64,000 nucleotides of DNA from Henricia sp. BOLD:AAB3569 (lineage: Eukaryota; Echinodermata; Asteroidea; Spinulosida; Echinasteridae). Position numbers and translations under genes: made by a program. Under the pieces are notes generated by a model. The model made no database searches. It was not told where the DNA came from and saw nothing but the letters and a program-made list of their open reading frames with translations. The DNA is taken from the NCBI GenBank assembly GCA_037783545.1, contig JBBELK010000062.1, positions 1,612,001 through 1,676,000 of the forward strand, in the 5' to 3' direction. The stretch's first letter is position 1; each line of letters begins with the position of its first letter. Of the stretch, positions 22,446-33,014 are shown piece by piece.

Positions 22446-23040
22446 TCCATAAACAAGTATCGTACCTCCATTGTGCCCCCTCCCCCTCCCCTTATAAAAA
22501 TGACACTTGAGGCTTGCACAGCTAGAATGTGTAAGCTGATTTGCGTCCTCTCTTATTCCAAAGTGCTGTTTCATCCCTGCCGTCCACATCATCCCCTCCC
22601 CCACTTTGAAAAGTCTGGCGACGCCGCTGGGAAAGAGATGTAGAGGGTTGCTATAGTGTACATGAATGGCATGACACTTTCTGTGAACGAACAGCGAAAA
22701 AGCAGGTATGCCCCTATCCCTTCCGGCAAAGCTACTGTGTGCATGTTTACATCAAGAAAATAAGTTTTGTGGTATTAGTGACGACAACTCACATTTATTC
22801 AATTGTGGGCAGTTTTATAACTAAACATGGCCTCCATGTTCGTACATGTGGAACACAATCAAACTTACATATAGTGGTCACCCTCGTGACCGCAAAATAA
22901 TGGCCAGTATAAACAGGTGGCATATTTATAGAGGTTGGTGACGCATGTATACAAATGATATTTGGGACCGAAGACGGGTGGCCACTATAAGCATGTGGCC
23001 TGTTTATCAAGGTGGCCTGAATAGCAAGTTTCACTGTATG
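22446..23040. other. Gene-free stretch with a short TGGCC/TATAA repeat
   Basis: After C-rich sequence, positions 22860-23030 contain repeated variants of GTGGCCACTATAAGCATG and GTGGCCTGTTTATCAAGG, a low-copy degenerate tandem repeat. No exon is recognised. Confidence 0.45.
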
Positions 23041-23060
23041 TTGCTCGAAAACCAGTCAAC

Positions 23061-23097
23061 CTAGCAGATGGCCGCGCGAAACGCGGCCATCTGCTAG
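23061..23097. repeat. Perfect 16-bp hairpin ending CTAG, copy 1
   Basis: CTAGCAGATGGCCGCG, a 5-nt loop, then the exact reverse complement ending TCTGCTAG. It is preceded by CGAAAACCAGTCAAC. The same arrangement occurs at 29623-29659. A hairpin at the end with a CTAG terminus is reminiscent of Helitron 3' ends (hairpin plus CTRR), but the stem includes the terminus itself, so this is only suggestive. Confidence 0.6.
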
Positions 23098-23099
23098 TT

Positions 23100-24620
23100 T
23101 ATACAATTAAAGAGAGACCTGACTTGTTCCCTGGGCCACTAAACTGCTAAACACGTGCGTTCCTACGGCGATTGCCCCTTGGGCGCGGGGTTACTAATGC
23201 CCAGTGGTTTGCCCAATCTTTGATTGATAAGAGCTGCGCCACCTGAGTGGCGTATTGAGACGCGTTTTAACGTTGTTTGTGCATTTTAATTTTTCCCAAA
23301 AACTTTTCACTTGCGAGAGATTGTCGACACCTTTATATTTCGGCTTCTGTTTAGTTTTGATTCTGAAGTTAACATTACACAATCATGTTTTGGTTACGTT
23401 CTGTTGACCAATGGACGAATTCTTTACAACGGTACCCCTTCCCAGCATCCCCTTCCAAGCCCGTGTGGTGCTTACAAAAAACCCAGAACAGCCTCGAGTA
23501 GATAGCTTATCTGCGGGGCAGTGTAAACATGCACGGGGTCATAAATTAAGCACGTGTCACCCCCACAATTTGTACGTTACTGTAAAATCTCAAACAAGGG
23601 TATATATACAATACTTTACATGCAGTAAATATTGTAATGTTTACAGTACTGTAGCGAAACAGGTTTACAGCAGACTTGTTGCGCGGCTATATCATGAATT
23701 ATGCATGGTGCGCGGCGGCCAATCAGAAGAGCGCATTGCTCTATGTCTGGGCGCTGGCCATAATATTTTGTCAGTTGTACAGTATGGCGTCGTTCTGTGA
23801 TGACCGTTGCGATTAGAACTCGGAGTCGATAACGCGGCACCGTACATTTGCAGTGTGTATCCCGTGCTTCCGGCGAAGACGCTGTGTCGTGTGTGGGCAG
23901 ACCGACACCGGGTGACTTCGAGTAAGGGTGTAGCTAAGAAACCTTCGTGGTTTTGTGTTTGTCGTACTGGAGCAAGTGAGTAGTCAGTTGTTAGGTTTGG
24001 GATTGATCAGTTTTGGGACTCAGATTGAGAAAGGAGGTAATTTGTAGGTTGGGTGTAGGCTACGGGCGATATTGAGGTTGTCTTTGGCCTGCCTATCAGG
24101 ACGGCCGGGACGAACCTGTGTCGCATTGCCTACAGAGTTCTCGTAATTTTTCCCTTTGTCTTTGTGGTCCCGTAAGGGTCAATTATTAGTCCGGGGCTAA
24201 CTGTCCAAACTGTATCGTTGGCTGCTCGCTTCTCTAGTAGTGTGAGGGTTACCACTGAGTATGGTTATTCTAGCATAGCATTGGTGAGGGTAGGGCCCAG
24301 TTATAGCGTGGCGGAACATGGGTGAATCTAGAGTCGGGGTATCGGCGTAGCTAAGAGTGGTTGTAGGGATTGCATGCCGGTTGTCCTATGCTATGAGCGT
24401 GGCAACGGTTGATTGCAGCCCTAACATCGGAGCTAGCCTTTCCCGTTGGCGTGTTTTTTATTTACACCGCAGCGAGGGGTACACCCCAATTTTTCAACCC
24501 GAATAGAGTCTAAGTTTCCAATGACTGACACTTCTCGAGTGACAATCTTGGAAATAGTGACAACTCTTACTCTCACTATTAGAGAAAAAGAAGAAACCGA
24601 GAAATTTCGGAAAAACCCAA
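23100..24620. other. Gene-free, locally CpG-rich stretch
   Basis: Positions 23690-24010 are CpG-richer than their surroundings. They carry CGGCCAATCAG (a CCAAT-box-like word, about 23715) followed by an AT-rich TAATATTTTG near 23762 and a GCAAGTGAGTAG donor-like site near 23968. That could be an old promoter plus non-coding first exon, but no coding exon follows, so I do not call a gene. Confidence 0.35.
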
Positions 24621-24624
24621 ACAT

Positions 24625-24690
24625 TCATAGATTCGAACCAGGGACCTTATGATTACAAGTCGAGCTCTCTTCTAACCAGACCACGAAGCT
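24625..24690 (-). repeat. tRNA-derived SINE head
   Basis: On the minus strand GTGGTCTGGTTAGAAGAG fits an A box, CTTGTAA an anticodon loop (TGT) and GGTTCGAATC a B box. The anticodon and acceptor stems do not pair, so this is a decayed SINE head and not a working tRNA-Thr gene. Confidence 0.6.
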
Positions 24691-24739
24691 GGTTGCAAAC
24701 CGACCGCATTCAAAACCCTAAAATTCCTTTAAAATGACC

Positions 24740-24769
24740 AACCCTAAACCCTAACCCTGAACCCTAACC
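24740..24769 (+). repeat. Short interstitial telomere-like stretch
   Basis: ACCCTAAACCCTAACCCTGA followed by ACCCTAACCT: four to five units of TTAGGG-type repeat with TTTAGGG and TTCAGGG variants. Confidence 0.7.
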
Positions 24770-24814
24770 TATTATATAGTCTCCTCTCAAGACGCTAAAA
24801 AGGTACAAACCCCA

Positions 24815-25832
24815 TTGTTCTCCCCTCGCAGTGGTGTAAAAAAAATTACGCTTCCCGTCGAGGTTTACCGGGTGCAGTGTAATCGCCCTGCTGATCGGCC
24901 CTACACAAATCAGTGCCGGGGGAAATTCCTTAACAGCGCGAGGCTTATTGGCGCTGTTAACAGTCAGCGAGGTTTACTTATCGTAAACACTTGGTGCAGT
25001 TGACCACGTATTAAGGTTTACCCAAGCTTGGCAGTAATCGAGCTGAGCTTGACTGAGGTTTACGGTACCCCAGTGAGGTTTATAGGAGTAAGGTTTATCT
25101 GGCTTGTTTCTATTTAAGTGCAATAGATAATAAGTTGATTCACGTGTGAGGTTTATCACGCTGCATTATTCTGTATTATTATAAAATCAAGCCTGTGTAC
25201 ATATAGTTGATTATAACAGTGATTATTTATTAAATCATTTCGATTGTTGTTTCTGCAATTATTGACCCTGTGAGGCTTATTAGACCCCGTAAGGTTGATT
25301 AAATTCCCTCGTAGGTTCCATGAGGTTAATTGTTGCTCAGTAACTGAATAATTCGGCACTCATTCGCAATGTGGTGGTATATTTCCACCAAACGAACAGC
25401 CCCTAGGTTAGGTCCACTGTTCAGTAAAGTATCCCTTCTTGTGCAGGGATAACCGCTCATCCCTGTGCGAGGTTAATAAATATGTTGTGATATAGAGGCT
25501 AAGCTAACCGCACAGCGTGCGCGCCACAGTACTGTAACGGCCGTCCCGATCCGCCGCTGGGGGCGCCAGCACCGTTTCACGGTGGGTCTGACCGACGTGC
25601 TGGTGGCGCTATCACGGCTCCCCACGGAGCCGGGTGGCGTGAGCCCCTGCCGGAGGATCGGGATACCCGTTTCGCGTGGGGACGCGATTCTCTGCGCCAT
25701 CTTTGTTCTTTGTTGTTGATGAGGAAAGATCGACCCAAATAAACGTGCGGTATTTTCTTGCTGATAATTGTCTTTTCCTGTGTGTTCTTTTTGTGCCGAG
25801 TTTCTTAACAAGTGGGAAAAATTCTTGTTACA
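24815..25832 (+). mobile_element. Probable 5' LTR of a Gypsy-like element (left edge uncertain)
   Basis: The right edge is well placed: TTCTTGTTACA ends at about 25832 and is followed by TGGTGGCAGCGGTGGGG, laid out like a Gypsy primer-binding site. AATAAA at 25738-25743 fits the LTR polyadenylation signal. The left edge (TGTTCTCCCC at 24815) is a guess from the TG start. Inside, TGAGGTTTA and close variants recur about ten times between 24860 and 25475. No second LTR is visible in the window. Confidence 0.45.
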
Positions 25833-25851
25833 CTGGTGGCAGCGGTGGGGC
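25833..25851 (+). promoter_or_regulatory. Putative primer-binding site
   Basis: TGGTGGCAGCGGTGGGG lies right after a TTACA LTR end and about 45 bp before the gag start. TGG-initial sequences here pair with the 3' CCA end of a tRNA. Which tRNA is not determined. Confidence 0.45.
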
Positions 25852-25895
25852 GGCACACTGAGAGAAATACAGGTAGAATTCGAAATTTTCAAGCA

Positions 25896-27440
25896 ATGAA
25901 TTCACGAGACCGGGGAGGTCTGGTATCAGACTCGCCGCGGGGCGGGGACATGCCAGAAAGTGACGAGTACCAGTACGGAGGCCAGACTGACAAGGCCCAC
26001 AGTAGTACGTTCGTAACTGTCGATGAATTACTGTCCTTCTTTGGGGAAAGCCCGAGAGAAAACTCCGGGAGACATGGGAATACTGGGAAAATGTTAGAGC
26101 CTGAGATTGTAGAGGGGAGGCCGGTACGGACAGTACGGCCTGACCCTGCCAATCCGAGTAGTTTTTGCAGGGGGTTGGATCAAACCAGCGACCCATGGGC
26201 AGACCTAAGTTCGACCCCGGTGCATTTTGAGCCGGGAAAGTTCCGGCGGGTTCCGGAGGATCCACCCAGCACCGTAAACGACCACGTGGCACCGCTCCGT
26301 TTGGAGCCCCGCACGCTACCGGACTACGGAGCGGAACCTCCGGATCGACGCCGCGCCGCACACGACCATGTCGGTCGGCTCCCATCGGAGCCCCGCATGC
26401 CACGTGACTACGGCGCGGAATCCCCGGATCGACTCCGCACCACACTCGACGTACCAGGGAGAACAGCTCCGCTTGGAGCCCCGCACGCTACCAGACTACG
26501 GAGCGGAACCTCCGGATCGACTCCGCTATGGGGCGGAGCACCAGAATTTGCTCCGCACTGTACAACCCTATGGTGCGGAGCACGAGAATTTGCTCCGCAC
26601 TGCACAACCATATGGGGCGGAGCACCAGAATTTGCTCCGCATTGCACAACCCTATGGGGCGGAGCACCAGAATTTGCTCCGCACTGTACAACCCTATGGT
26701 GCGGAGCACCAGAATTTGCTCCGCCCTGCACAACCCTATGGTGCGGAGCACCAGAATTTGCTCCGCACTGCACAACCCTATGGTGCGGAGCAAGTGAATT
26801 TGCTCCGCACTGCACAACCCTATGGTGCGGAGCACGAGAATTTGCTCCGCACTGCACAACCATATGGCGGAAGGCTCCTCTCGGAGCTCCGCACTGCACA
26901 ACCCTACGATGCGGAGCAAATGGATCAGCTCCGCACTGCACAACTATATGGCGGAGGGCTCCCCTCGGAGCTCCGCACTGCACAACCCTACGATGCGGAG
27001 CAAGTGGATCAGCTCCGCACTGCACAACTATATGGCGGAGGGCTCCCCTCGGAGCTCCGCACTGCACAACCCTACGATGCGGAGCAAGTGAATCAGCTCC
27101 GCACTGCACAACTATATGGCGGAGGGCTCCCCTCGGAGCTCCGCGCTGCACGAACCTACGAGGCGGAACAAGTGAGTCAGCTCCGCACTGCACAACTCTA
27201 TGGTGCGGAGCACCAGAAATTGCTCCGCACTGCACAACCCTACGATGCGGAGCACAAGAATCAGCTCCGCGGAGCGGGAACCCGGATGAAGGCACGCCAG
27301 CCTCGCAGCCAGCCACGAGGTCCGATCCATCACCGGCGCAACCGACGACCACAGGGCCAGAGAAGCAGGGGCCCCCCGGGGGAGGTCGACGACCGATGAT
27401 GCTTCCAGATAAGTTTGACGGGGTTCCCTCATCCCAACTT
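25896..27440 (+). pseudogene. Gypsy-like gag with a tandem-repeat domain, truncated
   Basis: The likely start is the ATG at 25896 (MNSRDRGGLVSDSPRGGDMP); the longer frame from 25812 crosses the primer-binding site and is unlikely. The N-terminal part is acidic and low in complexity (TFVTVDELLSFFGESPREN). It is followed by LEPRTLPDYGAEPPDRRR and, after a +1/-1 slip near 26455, by 14-residue repeats YGAEHQNLLRTAQP. After a second frame change, the end reads GGGRRPMMLPDKFDGVPSSQ, resembling the start of the conserved Gypsy gag core (PxKFDG). Homology stops at about 27440, so capsid, protease, RT and integrase are missing. The assignment rests on position after an LTR-like edge and on the PDKFDG motif. 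Confidence 0.58.
26528..27290 (+). repeat. 42-bp coding minisatellite of hairpin units
   Basis: The unit TATGGTGCGGAGCACCAGAA plus TTTGCTCCGCACTGCACAACCC is repeated about eight times, then an 84-bp compound unit containing GGAGGGCTCCCCTCGGAGCTCC follows about four times. Each unit contains TGCGGAGCA and its reverse complement TGCTCCGCA, so every unit can fold. Because the period is a multiple of three, at least four frames over both strands remain open. Confidence 0.9.
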
Positions 27441-27504
27441 GAAGTTTGGTTGTTTAAAAAGAAGAAATAATGTTTAATAAGAAGAAATATGCAGTACAAT
27501 GTAC

Positions 27505-27627
27505 ATCCACGCTTATTAAAATACCAAAACACAATAAAAATTCCAGGCGTAATACAGACATTGCAGGCGGTATCTGGGCACCGCCAGGAATTTACATTGT
27601 GTTTAGGTATTTTATTGAGCGTGGATC
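27505..27627. mobile_element. Small hairpin MITE
   Basis: CCACGCTTATTAAAATACC and the following 24 bp are mirrored by GGTATTTTATTGAGCGTGG at 27606-27624. Arms about 42 bp, loop about 30 bp. Confidence 0.65.
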
Positions 27628-27781
27628 TGCCGCAGATTTCTTCTTATGGTCGCGAAAACTCGACCTATCCTGTGCGACTTATGTTACCTTTTCTCAGATC
27701 GGGTCACAAATAAACATTTTCAGTCCATCTCCAATACCTAATTTGCCACCACATACAAGCATTCTTGAAAACTTAAAGAGG

Positions 27782-29230
27782 TAGAATCCCCTTGAAGGAA
27801 AATCCAGCAGTTAGGCTTTTTTTCGATAGTTCAAAATCCCTCTTGCCGACGTGGATTTTTTTAAATTTTAATTGTCGGTTTTAAGTAGATAAATTGCAAG
27901 CAAAAGTGCGCCTTTCGGAAAAGAGATTTTTTGCGATTTCTTAAACGCTCATTAGGTATTAGTGATATGCGCGTGACCCCGTGACGCAATCCTGAAGAAG
28001 AGAAGTCAACACGATTGTTAGCTCCATACGTTTACACGCAAAAAACTTGGAAAACCGTCTCTGTTAGATGGTGTTTTTTGAATAATTTGTTTGGACTAAA
28101 AAGCCAGAGATATGCCCAGTAGTTGCGTGGTTGTATGTTTTACCAGACACTATGAAAAGAAAAGAGCAGACAATATTCTTTATTATTTCGATGAATGAGA
28201 AAAATGAGTTGCGCGAAGGTGTACTTGTACTTATAGGCGAACTTGTACCGGGTAGGCTGCCGTGAGTTGCGTTATGTGTACGGCTAGGCTGCCGTGTGTG
28301 CGCGCGTATAGGGGCTATGCATCACATCACAATTGTTGAACTAGCTGTCTATTCATTTTCATTGACGATTCCGCACGTACATTGGACGCAATTTAACAAG
28401 CATAAAACAGCAACCGCTTGATTAATTTTTGCAACAAAGTAATTCTTGAAATCTGTTGCAGCTGGTCTGTTGTCTGAAAGTGGTTTTAACTCAAAATAGA
28501 TATTTTAATTTTGTACTTTCTAACAAAAAAGATTTTGACTGATTTGGTTCTTGGAAGACGTCATCTTTGTTTTTCACTTTAAAAACCAGTCGCTAACAAC
28601 AGTCAACTTGAAGTTGACCAAGTACAAACTGCCGCTGTGGCACTCTTGTGTTTTGCTTCAGTAAAAAATCATAACTTTGTCTCAGTCGTTTTTGTTTTTC
28701 ATCAAACTCTCACTGTTTCGTGGTTTACAGCTCATAACAAGATGTGGAATTCAACTCCTAAATTCATACCCAATTAATAATTTGTTTTGAATTTCAAGAC
28801 GGCCGTTCGTGTTAAAACCAACGGCCGTGATTCACTGAAATTTACTTTAAAAAAGCATAATTGTAAGCCACAATTTCATTTTTTTCCACAAAAAGATAAC
28901 AATAAATTGTTGTCATAGTACAGAAAGTATTTTTCACGTTTGTAATTTAAATTACAAGGACGAAACAGGGATGATGAACATACACTTCGAATGTTTTCCA
29001 TTCAACACTACACTACACAGGCCGTTTTGGGTTCTTCTTAGGATGACGTCACGCCCGTTTGTAAACAAGCCAAGTGACCTCGAGCGTTTCAGAATTTCGG
29101 GTTGGAACTGAATTGCGTTTTAAACAAAAGACTGTCGGTTTTGGGCGGAAAACACTTTGTAATCGCGTTGTAGAAACATAAACCTCCATGATAAACAGGG
29201 AAACTAAACAAATGTGGATGGGGGATTCTA
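27782..29230. mobile_element. Possible TIR element, TAGAATCCCC ends
   Basis: TAGAATCCCC at 27782 faces GGGGATTCTA ending at 29230. Only about 10 bp match and no target duplication is seen. Inside, 28515-28600 (GACTGATTTGGTTCTTGGAA, then GACGTCATC) recurs at 34705-34765, so part of it is a dispersed repeat. No ORF is recognised. Confidence 0.3.
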
Positions 29231-29622
29231 GTTGTTTAACTACGCTTTTAAAAAAAATTCGCTATGCATATCTTTATTCGCATCGCCACGACTGTTAAGA
29301 CTGATAAAGCCCCTGCTGAGACTCTCGAAAAATCAGAAATGTTTAAAGATTAACACGTAATTTAATAAGGACCCAAAACAAATTACTGTACGTCTCATGA
29401 GACGAATTATTGGCGGTCCGCAAATTATTCAACTCGCGGTAAGGCGTAGACTTGCCCAAGTCTGACTCACGTGTTTGGTCCGCAACGCGCAGCGCACAGT
29501 ACGCCTTGCGGGCCGGCAGCCTGTCAAATCTCCTGTCTTCTGTTTCTTCTGTCTTAGAAAGTCTTCCGAGACATGATAATTATGTGGAATATGTGTAATA
29601 TGTTGGCCGAAAACCAGTCAAC

Positions 29623-29659
29623 CTAGCAGATGGCCGCGCGAAGCGCGGCTATCTACTAG
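29623..29659. repeat. 16-bp hairpin ending CTAG, copy 2
   Basis: Second copy of the 23061-23097 hairpin, with two stem mismatches and the same upstream CGAAAACCAGTCAAC. The next base, 29660, begins LINE coding sequence, so the hairpin end is also an element boundary. Confidence 0.6.
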
Positions 29660-29769
29660 GGTCAATGAAATGGTGAAACAAATGTAATAGAAAACTGTAT
29701 ATGCTTCGGTGTCTTAAACGTTTTAATTTACCTGTAGGTGACTTAATTGTCGTTTACAAGGGTTACATA
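29660..29769 (+). pseudogene. LINE RT C-terminal region, left piece
   Basis: Plus strand reads MLRCLKRFNLPVGDLIVVYK then GYI (29699-29769), which matches the region after the RT core in CR1/L2-like LINEs. It is cut at 29769 by a foldback element and resumes in frame at 32494. Confidence 0.7.
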
Positions 29770-32493
29770 TAGTCTAGGACCTGGCTTAGACATGTATGCA
29801 CATAATTTAGGAGAGGATTTCTCAACTGATCTAAGCTAATTTGACCCCAAGGAACAACGTGGGATGTGTGCCAAATTCGCTATCCGGGGCGAAATACCCG
29901 AAAATGACCACGCCCTTTTTAAGATGGTCACGCCCCTTTCTTCATCAGAAGTGCTGCTTTCGACATAGTTGTGTCTACTGAATTCAACCGATATGAGCTA
30001 ATATGACCCCGAGGAACAACTTGGGATATGTCCCAAAATCGCTACCGGGGGAGAAGTACCCAAAACTGACCACGCCCTTTTAAATGACCATGACCTTCAT
30101 CAGAAGTGCTACTTCCGACATATCTGTACATGTATCTACTGAACTTGACTGATATAAGCTAATTTGACCCCGAGGAACAACTTGGGATTTGTGCCAAATT
30201 TACTATCGATGGAAAAGTACACAGAAATGACCACACCCTTTTAAATGACCACGCCCCACCTTATCAGAAGTGCTATTTCCGACATAGCTAAACTACTGAA
30301 GCCAACTGATAAGCTAATTTGACCCCGAGGAATAACTTGGGATGTGTGTCAATATTGCCACTTAGGGAGAAGTTCCCGAAAATGACCACGCCCTTTTTAA
30401 AATGACTACGCCCCACATTTAAAGTGCTACTTTCGACATCGCTGTATCTACTGAACTCTACTGATACAATATAATTTGACCCCAAGGAACAACTTAGGAT
30501 TTGTGCCAAATTCGCTATCCAGGAAATGACCACGCCCCTTCTTATCAGAAATGCTGTATCCATCATAGATATACTACTGAACTTAACTGATGTAAGCTAA
30601 TTTAACTCTGAGAAACAATGTGGGATGGGTGCCAAAGTACCAGAAAATGACCACACCCACTTCTTATCAGAAATATGTACTTCTGACATAGTTGTATTTT
30701 CTGGGTTGCTCAAAATGTTCGGAATGGTCATAATGTTTAGGGGATCATAGAAGAGTTTTAAATTTATATTTTGATAGAAATTAGATCTGTACCGTGTATT
30801 AGAGGGCAAAGTCTTTGCTTTGGAGAGAAATATAGCGGTATTTGATGGCACAGCAAAATTTACTCTTGACTTTGTGTAGCAATCTGATGATGGTATAACT
30901 GTTTCTTTTTAGGGTGAGGTCGCTCTCACTGCTCCTTGTGCTTCACCTTGTTCAAAGTACATGTAGTTAAAAGGTGAAAATTATTCAAAAGAAACAATCT
31001 ACTCACTATAGCTTGGTGCACATTACATGTATTTAAAAAACTAGCTATTCGTGTTAATCCATACTGCTGATAGGGTGCATTGCCTACCCACCCCTAAAAA
31101 AAATGCTATAATGTCATTAAGACGGAATTCATAACACGATTTACTCCTGTGTGAGTGCACTATAAAATAAGAAATAGACATTCGTACAATTTAAGCATGG
31201 AACGCTTACGTTAATAAATATTTGGCAATTTATATATATGTAGGTAGTAAGGGGTAGTATATATGGTAATGATAACATTTTTGCAAATGTTTCTCTAATT
31301 ATCAAAATATAAATTTGAAACTCTTCTATATGACCCACTAAACACCCAGATACCCAGCTGTAACAGTTTTGAAGATACAGCTATGTCGGAAGTAGCACTG
31401 CTGATGAAAAGAAAAAGAGGAATGTTGTCGTTTTGGGGTACTTCTCCCCTAACAGCGAATATGGCACACACACCAAATTGTTCCTCAGGGTCAAATTAGC
31501 TTACATCAGTTGCGTTCAGTAAATACAACTATGTCGGAAGTAATGCGCTTCTGACGGAAAAAAAGGGCGTGTTCATTTTTGGATACTTTTCCCCCAGGAT
31601 TTTGGCATACATCCCATGTTGTTCCTCGGGGTCATATTATCTTATATCTGTTGATTTCAGTAGATAAAGCAAAATTAAAAGTACATGTAGCACTTCTGAT
31701 AAGAGGTGGTTTGGTCATTTAAAAGGACGTGGTCATTTTTGGGTACTTATCCCGGATAGGGAATTTGGCACAAATCCGAAGTTGTTCCCTGGGACCAAAT
31801 TAGCTTGCTCTAGAGTAGATACACCGATGTCGGAAGTAGCAATTTAAATAAGGGCGTGGTCATTTTTAAAAGGGCGTGGTCATTTGTGGGAACTGCTCTC
31901 TAGGTGGCGATTTTGACACATATCTCAAGTTATTCCTAGGGCTCAAATTAGCCTTTATCAGTTGAGTTCATTAGTTTGGCTATGTCGGAAATAGCACTTC
32001 TGATAATATGGGGCGTGGTCGTTTAAAAGGGTGTGGTAATTTCCGGGTACTTTTCTATCGATAGTAAATTTGGCACAAATCCCAAGTTGTTCCTCGGGTT
32101 CAAATTAGCTTAGATCAGTCAAGTTCAGTAGATACATGTATAGATATGTCAGAGGTAGCACTTCTGATAAAGGTCGAGGTCATTTAAAAGGGCGAGGTCA
32201 GTTTTGGGTACTTCTCCCCGGTAGCGATTTTGGGACACATCCCAAGTTGTTCCTCGGGGTCATATTAGCTAATATCAGTTGAATTCAGTAGATACAACTA
32301 TGTCGGAAGCAGCACTACTGATTAAGAAAGGGGCGTGACCATCTTAAGGGCGTGGTCATTTTCGGGCTTTTCGCCCCGGATAGAGATTTTGGCACACATC
32401 CCAAGTTGTTCCTTGGGGTCATATTAGCCTATAACAGTTGAGTTATCCTCTCCTAAATTATGTGCATACATGTCTAAGCCAGGTCCTCTACTA
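29770..32493. mobile_element. 2.7-kb foldback element with tandem-repeat arms
   Basis: The ends TAGTCTAGGACCTGGCTTAG and CTAAGCCAGGTCCTCTACTA are inverted. Each arm (about 29770-30710 and 31370-32493) is a tandem array of diverged units of about 150 bp. Each unit carries a version of GACCCCGAGGAACAACTTGG, GAAAATGACCACGCCC and CAGAAGTGCTACTTCCGACA; the right arm has them in reverse. The unpaired centre (about 30710-31370) has no recognisable ORF. The element is flanked by ATA on both sides (29767-29769 and 32494-32496). Removing it restores the LINE reading frame. It has no transposase, so it is non-autonomous. Confidence 0.87.
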
Positions 32494-33014
32494 ATATGGC
32501 CTGTTTTAGAGTACGGCGTGACCGTTTTCAATGGAAATCTGTACATGTGAATACATGTACAATCGAACTTATCCAAAAGAGAGCCTGTCGGGTTATTTTA
32601 GGGCCTCGCTATGATTCCTACGACTCGGCTTTGCAAATTTGTGATTTATACACGTTGGAATACAGAAGAAAGAAATTGTTTAAGGACTTTGTTCTCTCGT
32701 TAGAGGAAGGTGCCATAGGTTCTAGGTGGTTACAAATAAAACAACAAATGCCATACGATCTTAGAAAAGTGGATAATTATGTGCAATACAAATGTAAAAC
32801 TAAGAGGTTTCAAAATAGTGCAATTCCTTATATGATAAATATTCTAAATAACAGATAGGTTTTTATTTGGTAACGTTTTAGTGTATATATTTGATGTTGA
32901 CAGTTTTAATATCGTTCATGTTTTAATAAATCTTTGTTTACACATATTTAATTCAGCTGATGGCTGCCATTCATGTGAAATATTAACCATAATGAATGAA
33001 TGAATGAATGAATT
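32494..33014 (+). pseudogene. LINE ORF2 C-terminus and 3' tail (right piece)
   Basis: Directly after the foldback element the frame continues WPVLEYGVTVFNGNL. A frameshift near 32540 follows, then IELIQKRACRVILGPRYDSY, SALQICDLYTLEYRRKKLFK and a short tail ending ILNNR at 32858. This is the usual C-terminal region of CR1/L2-like LINE ORF2. The 3' UTR ends in a (GAAT)n tail at 32991-33014, as expected for LINEs that prime on a short 3' repeat. Together with 29660-29769 it is a 5'-truncated LINE insertion of about 630 bp. Confidence 0.8.

Noticed and set aside
23061..23097. Hammerhead or other ribozyme
   Set aside because: The CTGATGA core is absent; only a simple stem-loop is present.
23690..24010. 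CpG-island promoter and first exon of a host gene
   Set aside because: CCAAT-like and donor-like words exist, but no downstream coding exon was found before repeats begin.
24625..24690. Functional tRNA-Thr gene on the minus strand
   Set aside because: A and B boxes are recognisable, but the anticodon and acceptor stems do not pair.
24740..24769. Chromosome end
   Set aside because: Only four to five degenerate telomere-type units in the middle of ordinary sequence; an interstitial remnant at most.
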